49,446 nucleotides of DNA from Candidatus Omnitrophota bacterium. Lineage in GTDB: Bacteria > Omnitrophota > Gorgyraeia > Zapsychrales > Zapsychraceae. Within the stretch, counting starts at the first letter, position 1. Each line of letters starts with the position of its first letter. The notes beneath the pieces were generated by a model that was given only the letters and a program-made list of their open reading frames with translations, ran no database searches and had not been told where the DNA came from. The position numbers and the translations under genes were made by a program. This document shows positions 42,276 to 49,446 of this stretch, piece by piece. The DNA is taken from NCBI GenBank assembly GCA_020429915.1, contig JAGQKV010000018.1, forward strand, positions 197,770 through 247,215, given 5' to 3'.

Positions 42276-42296
42276 GTGTACATTATTAGTGTACAT
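42276..42296. promoter_or_regulatory. repeat operator of the PHD/PIN operon
   Basis: GTGTACAT occurs twice (42276-42283 and 42289-42296), 13 bases apart. Each copy contains the palindrome TGTACA. Position just before the antitoxin start suits an autoregulatory site. Confidence 0.6.
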
Positions 42297-42312
42297 AAGA
42301 GAGGTCTCAGTG

Positions 42313-42951
42313 TCAATGGCGCGATTTCGGTCTTGCCGCCCGCAGCAGGCTCAGACCGAGAAACATACTCGCAGCACTGACCGGCTCGGGCACAGCCGCG
42401 GTCGGTTGCTGCGGCACCGGACCTTCGCCCGGAGAAAAGATCGCCGGAGAGACGTCGGTATGCAGAACAAACTCCCCGTTGCCCCCTGGTGCGCGGACGA
42501 TGGATTGGTCCTGGGCCGCCAGATCGTCGTAGGTGACGCTGTCGATCAGCACCCCGGCCGCGTTGAACAGCGAGACCGAGTCGGCAGAATTGTTCAGACT
42601 CAACGATCCGGTGCTGCCGGTAAGCGCCTGGATCCCGGGTAAATCAGGCGTACCGGCCCCGAAGACGACGAGATACTGGTAGGGATCGAGCACCACCCCG
42701 GCGGCAAACGTATGCCGGATCTCCGCCGCATCGGCCAAGGTCCAGCCCGTCAGATCGACGGTCAAATCATCCGGATTAAACAGCTCGACGAATTCGTCGC
42801 CCGAACTCGACCGCGTCCCGTCATGGTTCGCGTCCCCCGCCAGCCCCGTGGGCGGGTCGGCGAGGATCTCGGTGATCAACAGGGACGCCTCCACCCGCCC
42901 GGCAATGATGATACTCGACAGAATGGCCCCCAGAATGAAGTGCAAACGCAT
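42313..42951 (-). CDS. lamin-tail-domain secreted protein with PEP-CTERM anchor
   Basis: The 212-aa product has a signal peptide (cleavage after VEA, residue 22). A lamin-tail domain (about 24-165) follows, with LLITEILADPP, DEFVELFNPDDLTVDLTGW and a later QYLVVFGAG. After a linker the C-terminus has VPEPVSAAS, a hydrophobic stretch (MFLGLSLL) and a basic end (RAARPKSRH), the tripartite PEP-CTERM sorting signal recognised by exosortase. Such proteins are exported, cleaved and released or attached to the exopolysaccharide-rich surface. AAGGAG precedes the ATG. No exosortase gene is in the window. A structured element lies upstream at 43075-43191. Confidence 0.9.
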   Translation of the reverse strand: MRLHFILGAILSSIIIAGRVEASLLITEILADPPTGLAGDANHDGTRSSSGDEFVELFNPDDLTVDLTGWTLADAAEIRHTFAAGVVLDPYQYLVVFGAGTPDLPGIQALTGSTGSLSLNNSADSVSLFNAAGVLIDSVTYDDLAAQDQSIVRAPGGNGEFVLHTDVSPAIFSPGEGPVPQQPTAAVPEPVSAASMFLGLSLLRAARPKSRH

Positions 42952-43074
42952 GATCTTCTCCTTGTTGTGATGAATTGTGATTTAGCGAGGGGATAAAATA
43001 GGACTGCGTCGCATGGGAAGGCGCATCATCCCGGTCCGGCTCCGGGAATTACGTCCGGTAACAGTCGGCATGGT

Positions 43075-43191
43075 GCGGGCCTCCGCCTCAATGACGGAGA
43101 CCCGCGGTTTGGATGAACACGGTACCACTCGTTTCCCCTCGTCGTGGTTTTTTCCCCTGTACCTCTCTTGACAGAGATGCGTTCATCCAAA
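43075..43191 (-). ncRNA. candidate structured RNA between SpoVG and the PEP-CTERM gene
   Basis: TTTGGATGAAC (minus strand 43191-43181) pairs perfectly over 11 bases with GTTCATCCAAA (43118-43108). Inside are a TCTCT/AGAGA hairpin and a GGTA...CCAC/GTGGTACC helix with a purine-rich internal loop; the motif AGGGGAAA occurs twice. A second strong hairpin (43105-43075, GCGGG and CTCCG arms) follows. It lies between the SpoVG stop and the PEP-CTERM start. It fits no riboswitch class I recognise. It could be a leader, an attenuator or a DNA site. Confidence 0.5.
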
Positions 43192-43195
43192 TTAA

Positions 43196-43468
43196 CTATC
43201 TTACGGATGACTTGTAAGCTGTCAGAACGACATCCGCGATCTGCTGCCTCACTTCATTACTTAGACAACGGACACTTTCGTACCATTTTTTATCTTTGCC
43301 CTGATCTTGGGGCATTGACATAAATAGTCCTTCCCGCCCTTCGATAACCTTTATCCCTTTGATTAAGACCGCGTCATTGATGGCCACATCGGCGAACGCC
43401 TTTAACGGCTTGTCACCTTCAATGGCGTACAGCTTGTAAACCTTGACTTCCAGTGCGTCAATCATCAT
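43196..43468 (-). CDS. spoVG: SpoVG-family protein
   Basis: The 90-aa protein matches SpoVG over its length: KAFADVAINDAVLIKGIKVIEG, then GLFMSMPQDQGKDKKWYE, and QQIADVVLTAY near the end. In Firmicutes and spirochaetes SpoVG binds RNA and DNA and affects septation and virulence-gene expression; it also occurs in several diderm phyla. ATG codons at 43468 and 43465 are both possible. GGAGG stands two and five bases before them, which favours the second. It is preceded by the beta-propeller gene (30-base gap) and followed by a structured element, which it might bind or regulate (speculation). Confidence 0.92.
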   Translation of the reverse strand: MMIDALEVKVYKLYAIEGDKPLKAFADVAINDAVLIKGIKVIEGREGLFMSMPQDQGKDKKWYESVRCLSNEVRQQIADVVLTAYKSSVR

Positions 43469-43498
43469 TGCCTCCTCTGTTCCGATTGCTCGTTTTGA

Positions 43499-45103
43499 TC
43501 ACTCCCCTGCTTCGGGCTTTACAGAACGGCTGAATCCGCCTCCGGTAAGACCGTCAAGAAGGGCCGTCAATTCGGCGATACGTAATTCGTAAGTCCACAC
43601 AGGCTGTGCGTCCGGGCCGGGTGTACGCATCTCGATTTGCAACCGGCGCCGTTCAAAATATAACCGGGTCACCTGATTAATAATATCTTCCCGAAGTTCC
43701 ACCATTAGTTTTGCCCGTGCATCGATACTCGTTTGATCTGTACTCCAAATGACATCGGACAAGTCCCAGGACAGGGATACATCCCACCCGATGTCCCGGC
43801 TTGATGATTTGTCGTCAGGCCCGACGTAATGCGTCCCCCCTGACGAAGAACTGCCCCACAAACTATCCGACCGGGACCATCCGCGGCCGCCGTCGACTCC
43901 GATATCGACATCCGGAACCCACGCTTTCAAACGCGCCTCCTTCTTCCAGCGACTGATTTTATCGGGATGAACATCGGCATAGGCGATGGCCAGTCGATGC
44001 AATTCGGCGATACCCGGCTCACGATCAAACTCCGATCCGTCCATGGACATCATCACCGCTGTTAACGGTTTCCGGTTGGGATCCCGCGTCAACAGGGTGA
44101 GCAGTTCGGACTGGTCCAATTGATAAACACCATCCTCGCCGACAGCCCAAATTCGACCGTCAGCTTTTGTCATGGCTAAATCGAACGTCTGCACCGTTCC
44201 CATTCCCTGCAGCAGCGGCCGCCAATAGCCTTCGCCGTACGAGTAAACACCGCGCTCCGACGATACTAAAAAGGAAGGCTCGGCAGGCACTGCGTCACTA
44301 TCCGGGACTCCCAGCGGAAGTATCGACCGGATTTCATGAAACGGCGGAGGCCCTGCCTTTAGGGACCGCCAAACGCGGTCGTTACCGCGGATGAGAAAAT
44401 TTCCATCCGCACCGAGAAGCAGCACGCCTTTGGAAGTCAAAGCGATGGATCGTCGGTGAAAATTGTCAGGATCTTCAGATTCGTCCAACGGTGTTCCCCC
44501 GGAATAGATCGATTGCGGCGCCCCTGTGTCTGGGTCAAACATAACGACTCTTGAATCCGTGACACAGAACAGGCGGCCTTGCTCGTAATCCAAGTCATAC
44601 ACAGGAGAACGGTCTACGGGAGGCACCGGACGCCATTGGCTTTCCCCCTCTATACGCGTCAGCAGCCCCCGCCCTGTTCCCAGATATACGCGCCCGGATT
44701 GAAAAACAACACGCCGGCAGTCACGGGCCGAATCATCCGAGGCGCTGTAAATACGCTTGGACTGTCCATCCCGGATTCTGACTTCATAAAGACCTTGAGT
44801 GGTGGCCAATAGGAGTACTCCCAGATCGTCATCAAATGCCAAATCTTGTATTCGCTGTCCGGATTGGCTTAAGGAAATCACACGATCAAAATCATCGTCG
44901 CTCGTTTTTTGATAAACCGCCTCGGACGAAGCGGCAAAAAACAAACCCGGATCTTCACCATGCACATAGAGATATCTGATGGGTGAAGAACTTTTACCGA
45001 CATGCACTGGTTGCCAAACCGTGGCGTACGCTTGACGCGAATTAGGCATAGGGAAGACGATCAGCATGCAGACTACCGCCGTTAAAACATTGGCCCGTCT
45101 CAT
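43499..45103 (-). CDS. exported beta-propeller protein with conserved helical tail
   Basis: The 534-aa product has a signal peptide (cleavage near AYA, about residue 27). A beta-propeller-like region follows (about 30-335) with repeated blades such as VLLLATTQGLYEV, VYLGTGRGLL and FLVSSERGVYSY. A serine/glycine-rich segment contains VSLSWDLSDVIWSTDQTSID. A C-terminal helical tail has LMVELREDIINQVTRLYFER and ELTALLDGLTGGGFS. The tail motif (R-L-x-V-E-L-R-x-D-I-x-x-x-V-T-x-L-Y-F-E-R-R) looks conserved, suggesting an outer-membrane-related family; the function is unknown. GAGGAG precedes the ATG. It follows the 95-aa gene by 27 bases. Confidence 0.8.
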   Translation of the reverse strand: MRRANVLTAVVCMLIVFPMPNSRQAYATVWQPVHVGKSSSPIRYLYVHGEDPGLFFAASSEAVYQKTSDDDFDRVISLSQSGQRIQDLAFDDDLGVLLLATTQGLYEVRIRDGQSKRIYSASDDSARDCRRVVFQSGRVYLGTGRGLLTRIEGESQWRPVPPVDRSPVYDLDYEQGRLFCVTDSRVVMFDPDTGAPQSIYSGGTPLDESEDPDNFHRRSIALTSKGVLLLGADGNFLIRGNDRVWRSLKAGPPPFHEIRSILPLGVPDSDAVPAEPSFLVSSERGVYSYGEGYWRPLLQGMGTVQTFDLAMTKADGRIWAVGEDGVYQLDQSELLTLLTRDPNRKPLTAVMMSMDGSEFDREPGIAELHRLAIAYADVHPDKISRWKKEARLKAWVPDVDIGVDGGRGWSRSDSLWGSSSSGGTHYVGPDDKSSSRDIGWDVSLSWDLSDVIWSTDQTSIDARAKLMVELREDIINQVTRLYFERRRLQIEMRTPGPDAQPVWTYELRIAELTALLDGLTGGGFSRSVKPEAGE

Positions 45104-45130
45104 TACGACTCCTCAAGTTGTTTGTCGTTG

Positions 45131-45418
45131 CTACTCGGGAAAGGCCTGCCGATAAATTCGCTTCGTACTCATCATGGACAAGGCCTGGTCTACCGCCTGT
45201 TTCAGTTCTGGATTGGCCCGCTGAACAATCTGAACATAGGCCTCCAGATATTGCAGCATGGCTTCGAGTCCGAGTTCACGCCGCATCCTGAGCAGGATAC
45301 TTAATTGGGTGTAGACCGCGATCGAATCGGTTATTCTCAGTTTATGAGGGGAATTTGTGGGTGAGTGGTGGGGGTTATTCTTGGATTTCCGATTTTCTCC
45401 GTCATTATTCTCATTCAT
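45131..45418 (-). CDS. 95-aa helical protein of unknown function
   Basis: From the ATG at 45418, which follows AGAGG, the product has a polar, asparagine-rich N-terminus. The helical body that follows includes LSILLRMRRELGLEAMLQYL. There is no signal peptide. It is the first gene of the operon with the beta-propeller and SpoVG and has a good promoter at 45475-45447. ATG codons further upstream lie between the -10 and this start and lack a ribosome site. No family is recognised. Confidence 0.6.
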   Translation of the reverse strand: MNENNDGENRKSKNNPHHSPTNSPHKLRITDSIAVYTQLSILLRMRRELGLEAMLQYLEAYVQIVQRANPELKQAVDQALSMMSTKRIYRQAFPE

Positions 45419-45446
45419 CGCTCGCATCCTCTTGGTTGATAATGGA

Positions 45447-45475
45447 AGCATAACATTTGTTTGATGATTTGTCAA
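45447..45475 (-). promoter_or_regulatory. sigma70-like promoter of the propeller/SpoVG operon
   Basis: On the minus strand TTGACA (45475-45470), a 17-base spacer and TATGCT (45452-45447) match the consensus well. Transcription would begin about 22 bases before the ATG at 45418. Confidence 0.65.
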
Positions 45476-45515
45476 ATTTATTTGTTTCAGACCACTTTTA
45501 TCCTGAACGTATCAT

Positions 45516-45531
45516 ATTCATTTTAATGAAT
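45516..45531. repeat. ATTCATT-TT-AATGAAT palindrome in a divergent promoter region
   Basis: Two 7-base arms around a TT centre lie between the divergent promoters of the propeller operon and the XRE-cupin regulator. The site is a candidate operator for the adjacent regulator. Confidence 0.4.
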
Positions 45532-45603
45532 TTAAGGATATTAACATTTTGATGTGCGCCTTTGCGTCGGCTACCCCATATTTTGTTTTAATGTCAAACT
45601 TTG

Positions 45604-45631
45604 TTGACTTATGTTCTAACCATGCTATTCT
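45604..45631 (+). promoter_or_regulatory. promoter of the XRE-cupin/receiver/kinase operon
   Basis: TTGACT (45604-45609), a 16-base spacer and TATTCT (45626-45631) would start transcription near 45638, about 55 bases before the regulator ATG. Confidence 0.5.
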
Positions 45632-45692
45632 TAACCAGACATACTTCCCTCCACGCCTGTGGCTAACCGATCACTTTGCAAAAGGAACTGGC

Positions 45693-46244
45693 ATGTACAT
45701 TGGCAATAAACTTAAAGAACTCCGCAAGTCCAAAGGCCTGACGCTGGTACAGCTCTCGCACAAAAGCGGTGTCCAGGTGGCGACCCTCAGCCGCATGGAG
45801 AATCTGAAGATGACCGGCACCGTAGATTCCCATATGGCCATCGCCCGCGCCCTGGGAGTGGACGTAACCCAGCTCTACGCGGACATTATCAAAGAAGAAC
45901 GGGCGGTTGACGTCAACGATCAAAAGACCCCCAGGGACGTATTTGTACACAGCAAGAAGGCTTCGTATGAAATCCTGACCGGAAACGTGCTGCAGAAAAA
46001 GATGATGCCCACCCTGCTCACCCTCGAAACGGGCGGCGGCACCAGCCCGGAGCAAAGCCCGTTCGGGACCGAGAAATTCGTCTACGTCCTGGATGGGAAG
46101 ATTATGGTACGTGTGGGAGAGGAAGAATATCCCCTTGTCCGGGGAAATTCCATCTATTTTGAAGCGTCATTCGTCCACACCATAACCAACAACGGCAATA
46201 AGACCGGAAAGGCGCTCGTCGTCTCGACACCGGCGGCACTATAA
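45693..46244 (+). CDS. XRE-family regulator with C-terminal cupin domain
   Basis: The 183-aa protein has an N-terminal HTH (LKELRKSKGLTLVQLSHKSG, about 6-60) and a C-terminal cupin (about 110-180: EKFVYVLDGKIMVRVGEEEY, GNSIYFEASFVHTITNNG). Regulators of this build (PuuR-like) sense small molecules through the cupin. The ATG at 45693 follows AAAAGGAACTGGC; earlier frame starts lack a ribosome site. It is followed after 31 bases by a receiver and a kinase gene, so it may regulate them, itself and the divergent propeller/SpoVG operon. Confidence 0.9.
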   Translation: MYIGNKLKELRKSKGLTLVQLSHKSGVQVATLSRMENLKMTGTVDSHMAIARALGVDVTQLYADIIKEERAVDVNDQKTPRDVFVHSKKASYEILTGNVLQKKMMPTLLTLETGGGTSPEQSPFGTEKFVYVLDGKIMVRVGEEEYPLVRGNSIYFEASFVHTITNNGNKTGKALVVSTPAAL

Positions 46245-46275
46245 ATTCAGTTTATTTTGAGAAGGAGTTAACCTG

Positions 46276-46644
46276 ATGACAGAAAAAACCCGAAAGATCC
46301 TCATTTGCGACGACGAAGAAGGCATCCGCGAATCGCTCAAGCTGATTCTGGAGGATCACTACGACTTGATCCTGACTGCCGACAGTGAACAGTGCCTGGA
46401 TTGCCTGGCCCATACCCCGGATGTGGATTTGGTCATGCTGGATATTAAGATGCCGAATAAAAACGGACTGGAAACGCTCAAAGAAATCAAGGCCAGGCAC
46501 TCGTCGCAAAAAGTAATGATGGTCACAGGATATCAATCTGTCGAGCTAATCAGCGAACTTACCGAGCTGGGCGCGGAGGGGTATGTGACGAAGCCTTTTG
46601 CTAAAGAAGAACTGTTGTTAAAGGTCATTAATACTTGTGGATAG
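46276..46644 (+). CDS. stand-alone receiver-domain protein
   Basis: The 122-aa protein is a complete receiver: D12-D13, D56 (MLDIKMPNKNG), T in MMVTGY and K in TKPFAK. There is no output domain. AAGGAG stands before the ATG. The kinase ATG at 46653 comes eight bases after its stop, so it is the likely partner of that kinase, possibly as a phosphate sink or diffusible regulator. Confidence 0.93.
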   Translation: MTEKTRKILICDDEEGIRESLKLILEDHYDLILTADSEQCLDCLAHTPDVDLVMLDIKMPNKNGLETLKEIKARHSSQKVMMVTGYQSVELISELTELGAEGYVTKPFAKEELLLKVINTCG

Positions 46645-46652
46645 GAAAACCC

Positions 46653-48257
46653 ATGTATGTAATTGATCCTTTTGCGATATCAGGCATATTGATTCTGATT
46701 ACCTATTTACCCCTTTGCGCACTAATATTTGTCAAAGGGCCTAGCAAGGCTACAAGAATGTACGGACTTCATTTATTGGCCGTCTCTGGCTGGGGATTGG
46801 GATCTATCTTATTGGGGACGTCAAATGAACCCAGCACATCCTTAGCAATCTGGAAGTATTCTTACGCTTGCGTACTGTGTATACCAGTTTTCTTTCAACA
46901 TACTGTTTCGAAACTCCTAGACAACAAGAATCAATTATACATTATCTTTGCATATTTTCAGCTAACAGTATTTGTGACACTATCTTTATCAGGCCATATT
47001 GTCAGTAATACAGGAATCCATTTTAAGAATTTGTACTATTTTGCATATTCTCACACCTATTTAGCATCCTTCGTCTGCTGGGTACTTATCGTAATCATCG
47101 CCCATGTACAGCTGTTCCAATACCATCGGCATAAGCACAGCGTGCAACACAACAAAACTCTATTTTGGGCGGCATTAGGTTTTTTTGGCGGTATATTCAA
47201 TTTCCTTCCTGTTTTCGGCATAAGACTGTATCCCTTTGGAAACTTTCTCATACCCATATATGTTTTCATTATTACTTATGCGATATTTAAATATCATCTT
47301 TTTGAAATAAAATTAGTTATAAAAGAGAGCATTACGTACTCATTACTAATAACCATAGTTTCCATATTTTATGTCACATGCGTTGTTTGGATGGAAAAAA
47401 CAATCCAATCTATTGTTGGCTATGACTCAGTCTATATCAGTATTATCACGGCATTCTTGTTCGGCCTTCTAATTATTCCTTTAAAGAATCATCTCCAAAA
47501 GTTAATAGATAAATTATTCTTTAAGAAATCACCCAATGAAATTGCCTTGGAAAACAAGCAACTTCTGCAACAAATAACACAATCCGAGAAATATCGCACA
47601 CTCGCCACCCTCGCAAGCGGCATCGCTCACGAGATTCGCAACCCACTGACAATCATTAAAACATTCACGGAATTCCTTCCGCAAAAGCACCGGGATGAAG
47701 AGTTTGTTCAAAAGTATTCCGCACTCACCGCGAAGGAAGTCACTCGCATCGAGGATCTGGTGAATCAGTTGATGAGCTATTCGAAGCCCAATCCGCCCCA
47801 GTTCCGGCCGACAGCACTGCGGAATCTAGTTATAGACAGCTTGGACGTACTGAGTAGTCAGTTACTCAGCCGAAAAATCCGCTGCCGGCGCCAAATCGAT
47901 ATCGGCAGCGAGACCCACGTGAATGTCGACCCGAACCAAATTCATCAGGTTATATTCAATATCGTACTGAATGCGATCGAGGCCATGCCCTCCGGCGGTG
48001 AACTGATCGTCTCGGCGGACCTCCTGTCAGACCCCGGTGGCAACCGGGTGCGCCTGAGCTTCCGTGATTCGGGCCCCGGCATCGAACCGGACCATCTCAA
48101 ACAAATCTTCGACCCCTTCTTCACGCAAAAGGATTTTGGGACCGGGCTGGGCCTGGCTATTGTCCAAAGCATTATCGAGAATCACAATGGGAGAATCATT
48201 GCCCGCAGTAAGGTCGGGGAGGGCACGGAAATGGTGATTGAACTACCGGCGGATTAA
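46653..48257 (+). CDS. 7TM sensor histidine kinase
   Basis: The 534-aa protein has seven to eight membrane helices (about 6-285) like the histidine-kinase N-terminal 7TM region. HisKA follows with H326 (LASGIAHEIRNPLTIIKTF) and then HATPase_c with N-box VIFNIVLNAIEAM, G1 SFRDSGPGIE and G2 DFGTGLGLAIV. It should phosphorylate the upstream receiver. The ATG at 46653 follows GGATAGGAAA; a GTG at 46635 overlaps the receiver stop. The membrane part (about 46660-47580) is far more AT-rich than the kinase part, which matches the rest of the window, so the gene looks like a recent fusion. It meets the convergent HD-GYP gene with a four-base overlap. Confidence 0.93.
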   Translation: MYVIDPFAISGILILITYLPLCALIFVKGPSKATRMYGLHLLAVSGWGLGSILLGTSNEPSTSLAIWKYSYACVLCIPVFFQHTVSKLLDNKNQLYIIFAYFQLTVFVTLSLSGHIVSNTGIHFKNLYYFAYSHTYLASFVCWVLIVIIAHVQLFQYHRHKHSVQHNKTLFWAALGFFGGIFNFLPVFGIRLYPFGNFLIPIYVFIITYAIFKYHLFEIKLVIKESITYSLLITIVSIFYVTCVVWMEKTIQSIVGYDSVYISIITAFLFGLLIIPLKNHLQKLIDKLFFKKSPNEIALENKQLLQQITQSEKYRTLATLASGIAHEIRNPLTIIKTFTEFLPQKHRDEEFVQKYSALTAKEVTRIEDLVNQLMSYSKPNPPQFRPTALRNLVIDSLDVLSSQLLSRKIRCRRQIDIGSETHVNVDPNQIHQVIFNIVLNAIEAMPSGGELIVSADLLSDPGGNRVRLSFRDSGPGIEPDHLKQIFDPFFTQKDFGTGLGLAIVQSIIENHNGRIIARSKVGEGTEMVIELPAD

Positions 48258-49446
48258 ATCCGCCCCTGCCGGTACAATTCCAGGAAGGCACGTACGGGGA
48301 TGGGGCTGAACTGCTTCTCGGCGTTCCGGGCGATTTCCTTGATGGCGACCTCTTTCTCCATCCCCTTGCGGTAGGGCCGGGATGAGGTCATGGCATCGAA
48401 GGCGTCGCCGACCGCGATAATCGCGGCGGTCACCGGGATCTCGCCGCCGGCCAGGCCGTCGGGGTAGCCGCGGCCGTCAAAGCGTTCGTGATGATGGCGG
48501 ATACCGTCGACACACTCCTGCGGGAGATTAAGCGGCCGGATCATGTCGGCGCCCTTGGCCGGATGCGTCTTCATAATCTCGTACTCTGCATCGGTAAGGT
48601 CGCCGGTCTTGTTGAGAATTTTTTCGGGGATGGAGATCTTGCCGATATCGTGCAGGAGACCGGAAATATAAAGATTTTCAAAAAAGGTGTTATCAAAGCT
48701 CGCGCTGCCGTTGGACACCATCTGCCGGGCCGTGGCCAGCGCGTACTTGGTGACCCGTTCGGTGTGACCGTGGGTGTATTTGTCCTTGGCCTCAATCGTG
48801 GAACCGAGTACGATGATGGTCTGAATAAACAGCTCGCGGTTGCGCTTGGCCTCTCGGCTGAGGTCGTTGAAGAGCTCGGCATTACGGATGGCCATGGCCG
48901 CGTCCGAGGCAAGCGCCGCGAAGAAGTCCAGCTCGTCCTGCTCGAAACGGGTTTCGTCATGTTTCTGTCCGAGCAGCAGCAGGGCCAAAAGTTTGTCCTG
49001 GTAGAACGCGGGCACCAGCGCCTGGGCGTTGAGCGTGTCCATCTGCTCGGCCACCCGCGGCAGCAAGTCCTTGACCCCGCCGCCGCTCTCCTTTGAGACC
49101 ACATTTTCCCGCCAGATAATACGGTTGATTTCTTCCAGTACGATCGCGTTACGTCCGCGGATCAGAGGACGGAACCCCTTCTCCACAAACAACCGGATGA
49201 TGGGGCTTTCCTTGCTGAACTTGGTGAAACCGACGGGGATCCGATGGCCGGCCTCGCCGCGGGAGATATTGATAACGTAGCGGTCTTCATCCGACTCGTA
49301 GAGGATCATCGCCGCGTGCTTGATACGTAGCTTGCGCACGATCATGCGCACGATAAGCTTGATCAGCAGCTTGGGATCATGGATCATGATCATACCCCGG
49401 CTGGCTGTTTCGAGCTCCTTTTTGAAATCGATCTTGGACAGGGGTT
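48254..49446 (-). CDS. GAF/HD-GYP protein, probable c-di-GMP phosphodiesterase (5' end off window)
   Basis: The frame stays open to the right edge. The codons before the ATG at 49393 (PLSKIDFKKELETASRG) read as protein, so the true start lies outside and this ATG is internal. The visible part has a GAF domain (about the first 190 residues after that ATG) and an HD-GYP domain with LLHDIGKISIP, RHHHERFDG and GRGYPDGL, so all key residues are present. A signal-controlled c-di-GMP hydrolase is likely. No membrane helix is visible in this part. Confidence 0.92.
   Translation of the reverse strand, partial: PLSKIDFKKELETASRGMIMIHDPKLLIKLIVRMIVRKLRIKHAAMILYESDEDRYVINISRGEAGHRIPVGFTKFSKESPIIRLFVEKGFRPLIRGRNAIVLEEINRIIWRENVVSKESGGGVKDLLPRVAEQMDTLNAQALVPAFYQDKLLALLLLGQKHDETRFEQDELDFFAALASDAAMAIRNAELFNDLSREAKRNRELFIQTIIVLGSTIEAKDKYTHGHTERVTKYALATARQMVSNGSASFDNTFFENLYISGLLHDIGKISIPEKILNKTGDLTDAEYEIMKTHPAKGADMIRPLNLPQECVDGIRHHHERFDGRGYPDGLAGGEIPVTAAIIAVGDAFDAMTSSRPYRKGMEKEVAIKEIARNAEKQFSPIPVRAFLELYRQGRI

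Noticed and set aside
43010-43075. Sigma-54 promoter for the PEP-CTERM gene
   Set aside because: No GG-N10-GC pair with the wider TGGCAC/TTGC context was found in the 240-base intergenic region.

Overview
The window looks like a chromosomal segment of a diderm bacterium. It encodes many signal peptides, lipoboxes, an outer-membrane beta-barrel protein, a PEP-CTERM protein and a CPY(C)-type envelope redox pair. Base composition is moderately GC-rich. No rRNA or phylogenetic marker other than serS is present. The mixture of TPR-bearing PMT/TMTC-like membrane proteins, a membrane-anchored B12-binding radical SAM enzyme, SpoVG, PEP-CTERM and HD-GYP proteins reminds me of candidate phylum Omnitrophota or a related lineage. 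That placement is inference and low confidence. Almost all genes lie on the minus strand; plus-strand islands are at 12120-12383, 24836-26743 and 45693-48257.

Layout. (1) 1-2637: a REC / triple-PAS / substrate-binding-lipoprotein operon without a kinase. (2) 2692-11771: a six-gene, mostly overlapping operon encoding a DCC thiol protein, three TPR-bearing TMTC/PMT-like putative glycosyltransferases, a GT39-like transferase and a zinc-ribbon methyltransferase. (3) 11818-12383: a plus-strand leader that looks like a c-di-GMP-I (GEMM-I)-type riboswitch with an unusual insertion, a terminator and alternative hairpins, in front of an 87-aa secreted protein. (4) 12534-18950: a four-gene export locus resembling a divergent chaperone-usher fimbrial system (three-module secreted protein, small secreted subunit, PapD-like chaperone, 1090-aa barrel protein), with an intrinsic terminator between subunit and chaperone. 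(5) 19117-24742: methyltransferase, subtilisin-PKD protease and exported redox/TPR proteins. (6) 24836-28532: membrane radical SAM enzyme, membrane protein and a two-receiver regulator. (7) 28573-33186: a second pair of TMTC-like proteins behind a catalytically degraded tyrosine recombinase. (8) 33247-37052: HD-GYP protein, a MORN/YwqK-repeat secreted protein and tRNA-Ser(UGA). (9) 37053-42296: serS with a receiver protein, envelope lipoproteins, an M48 metalloprotease and a PHD/PIN toxin-antitoxin pair. (10) 42313-45475: PEP-CTERM lamin-tail protein, a structured intergenic RNA/DNA element, SpoVG and a beta-propeller protein. (11) 45447-49446: XRE-cupin regulator, receiver and 7TM histidine kinase, and a 5'-truncated GAF/HD-GYP protein.

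Themes. Much of the window concerns the cell surface: putative protein O-glycosylation (five TMTC-like proteins), export of beta-sandwich subunits, a PKD-bearing protease and a PEP-CTERM protein. It also carries an abundance of signalling parts: four receiver proteins, a triple-PAS protein, one histidine kinase, two HD-GYP phosphodiesterases and a candidate c-di-GMP riboswitch. A plausible but untested picture is that c-di-GMP and two-component signalling set the surface programme. The strongest candidates for something undescribed are the chaperone-usher-like locus and the TMTC-like operon. Next come the kinase-less PAS/SBP/REC module and the unusual leader RNA. No CRISPR array, insertion sequence or prophage was seen.
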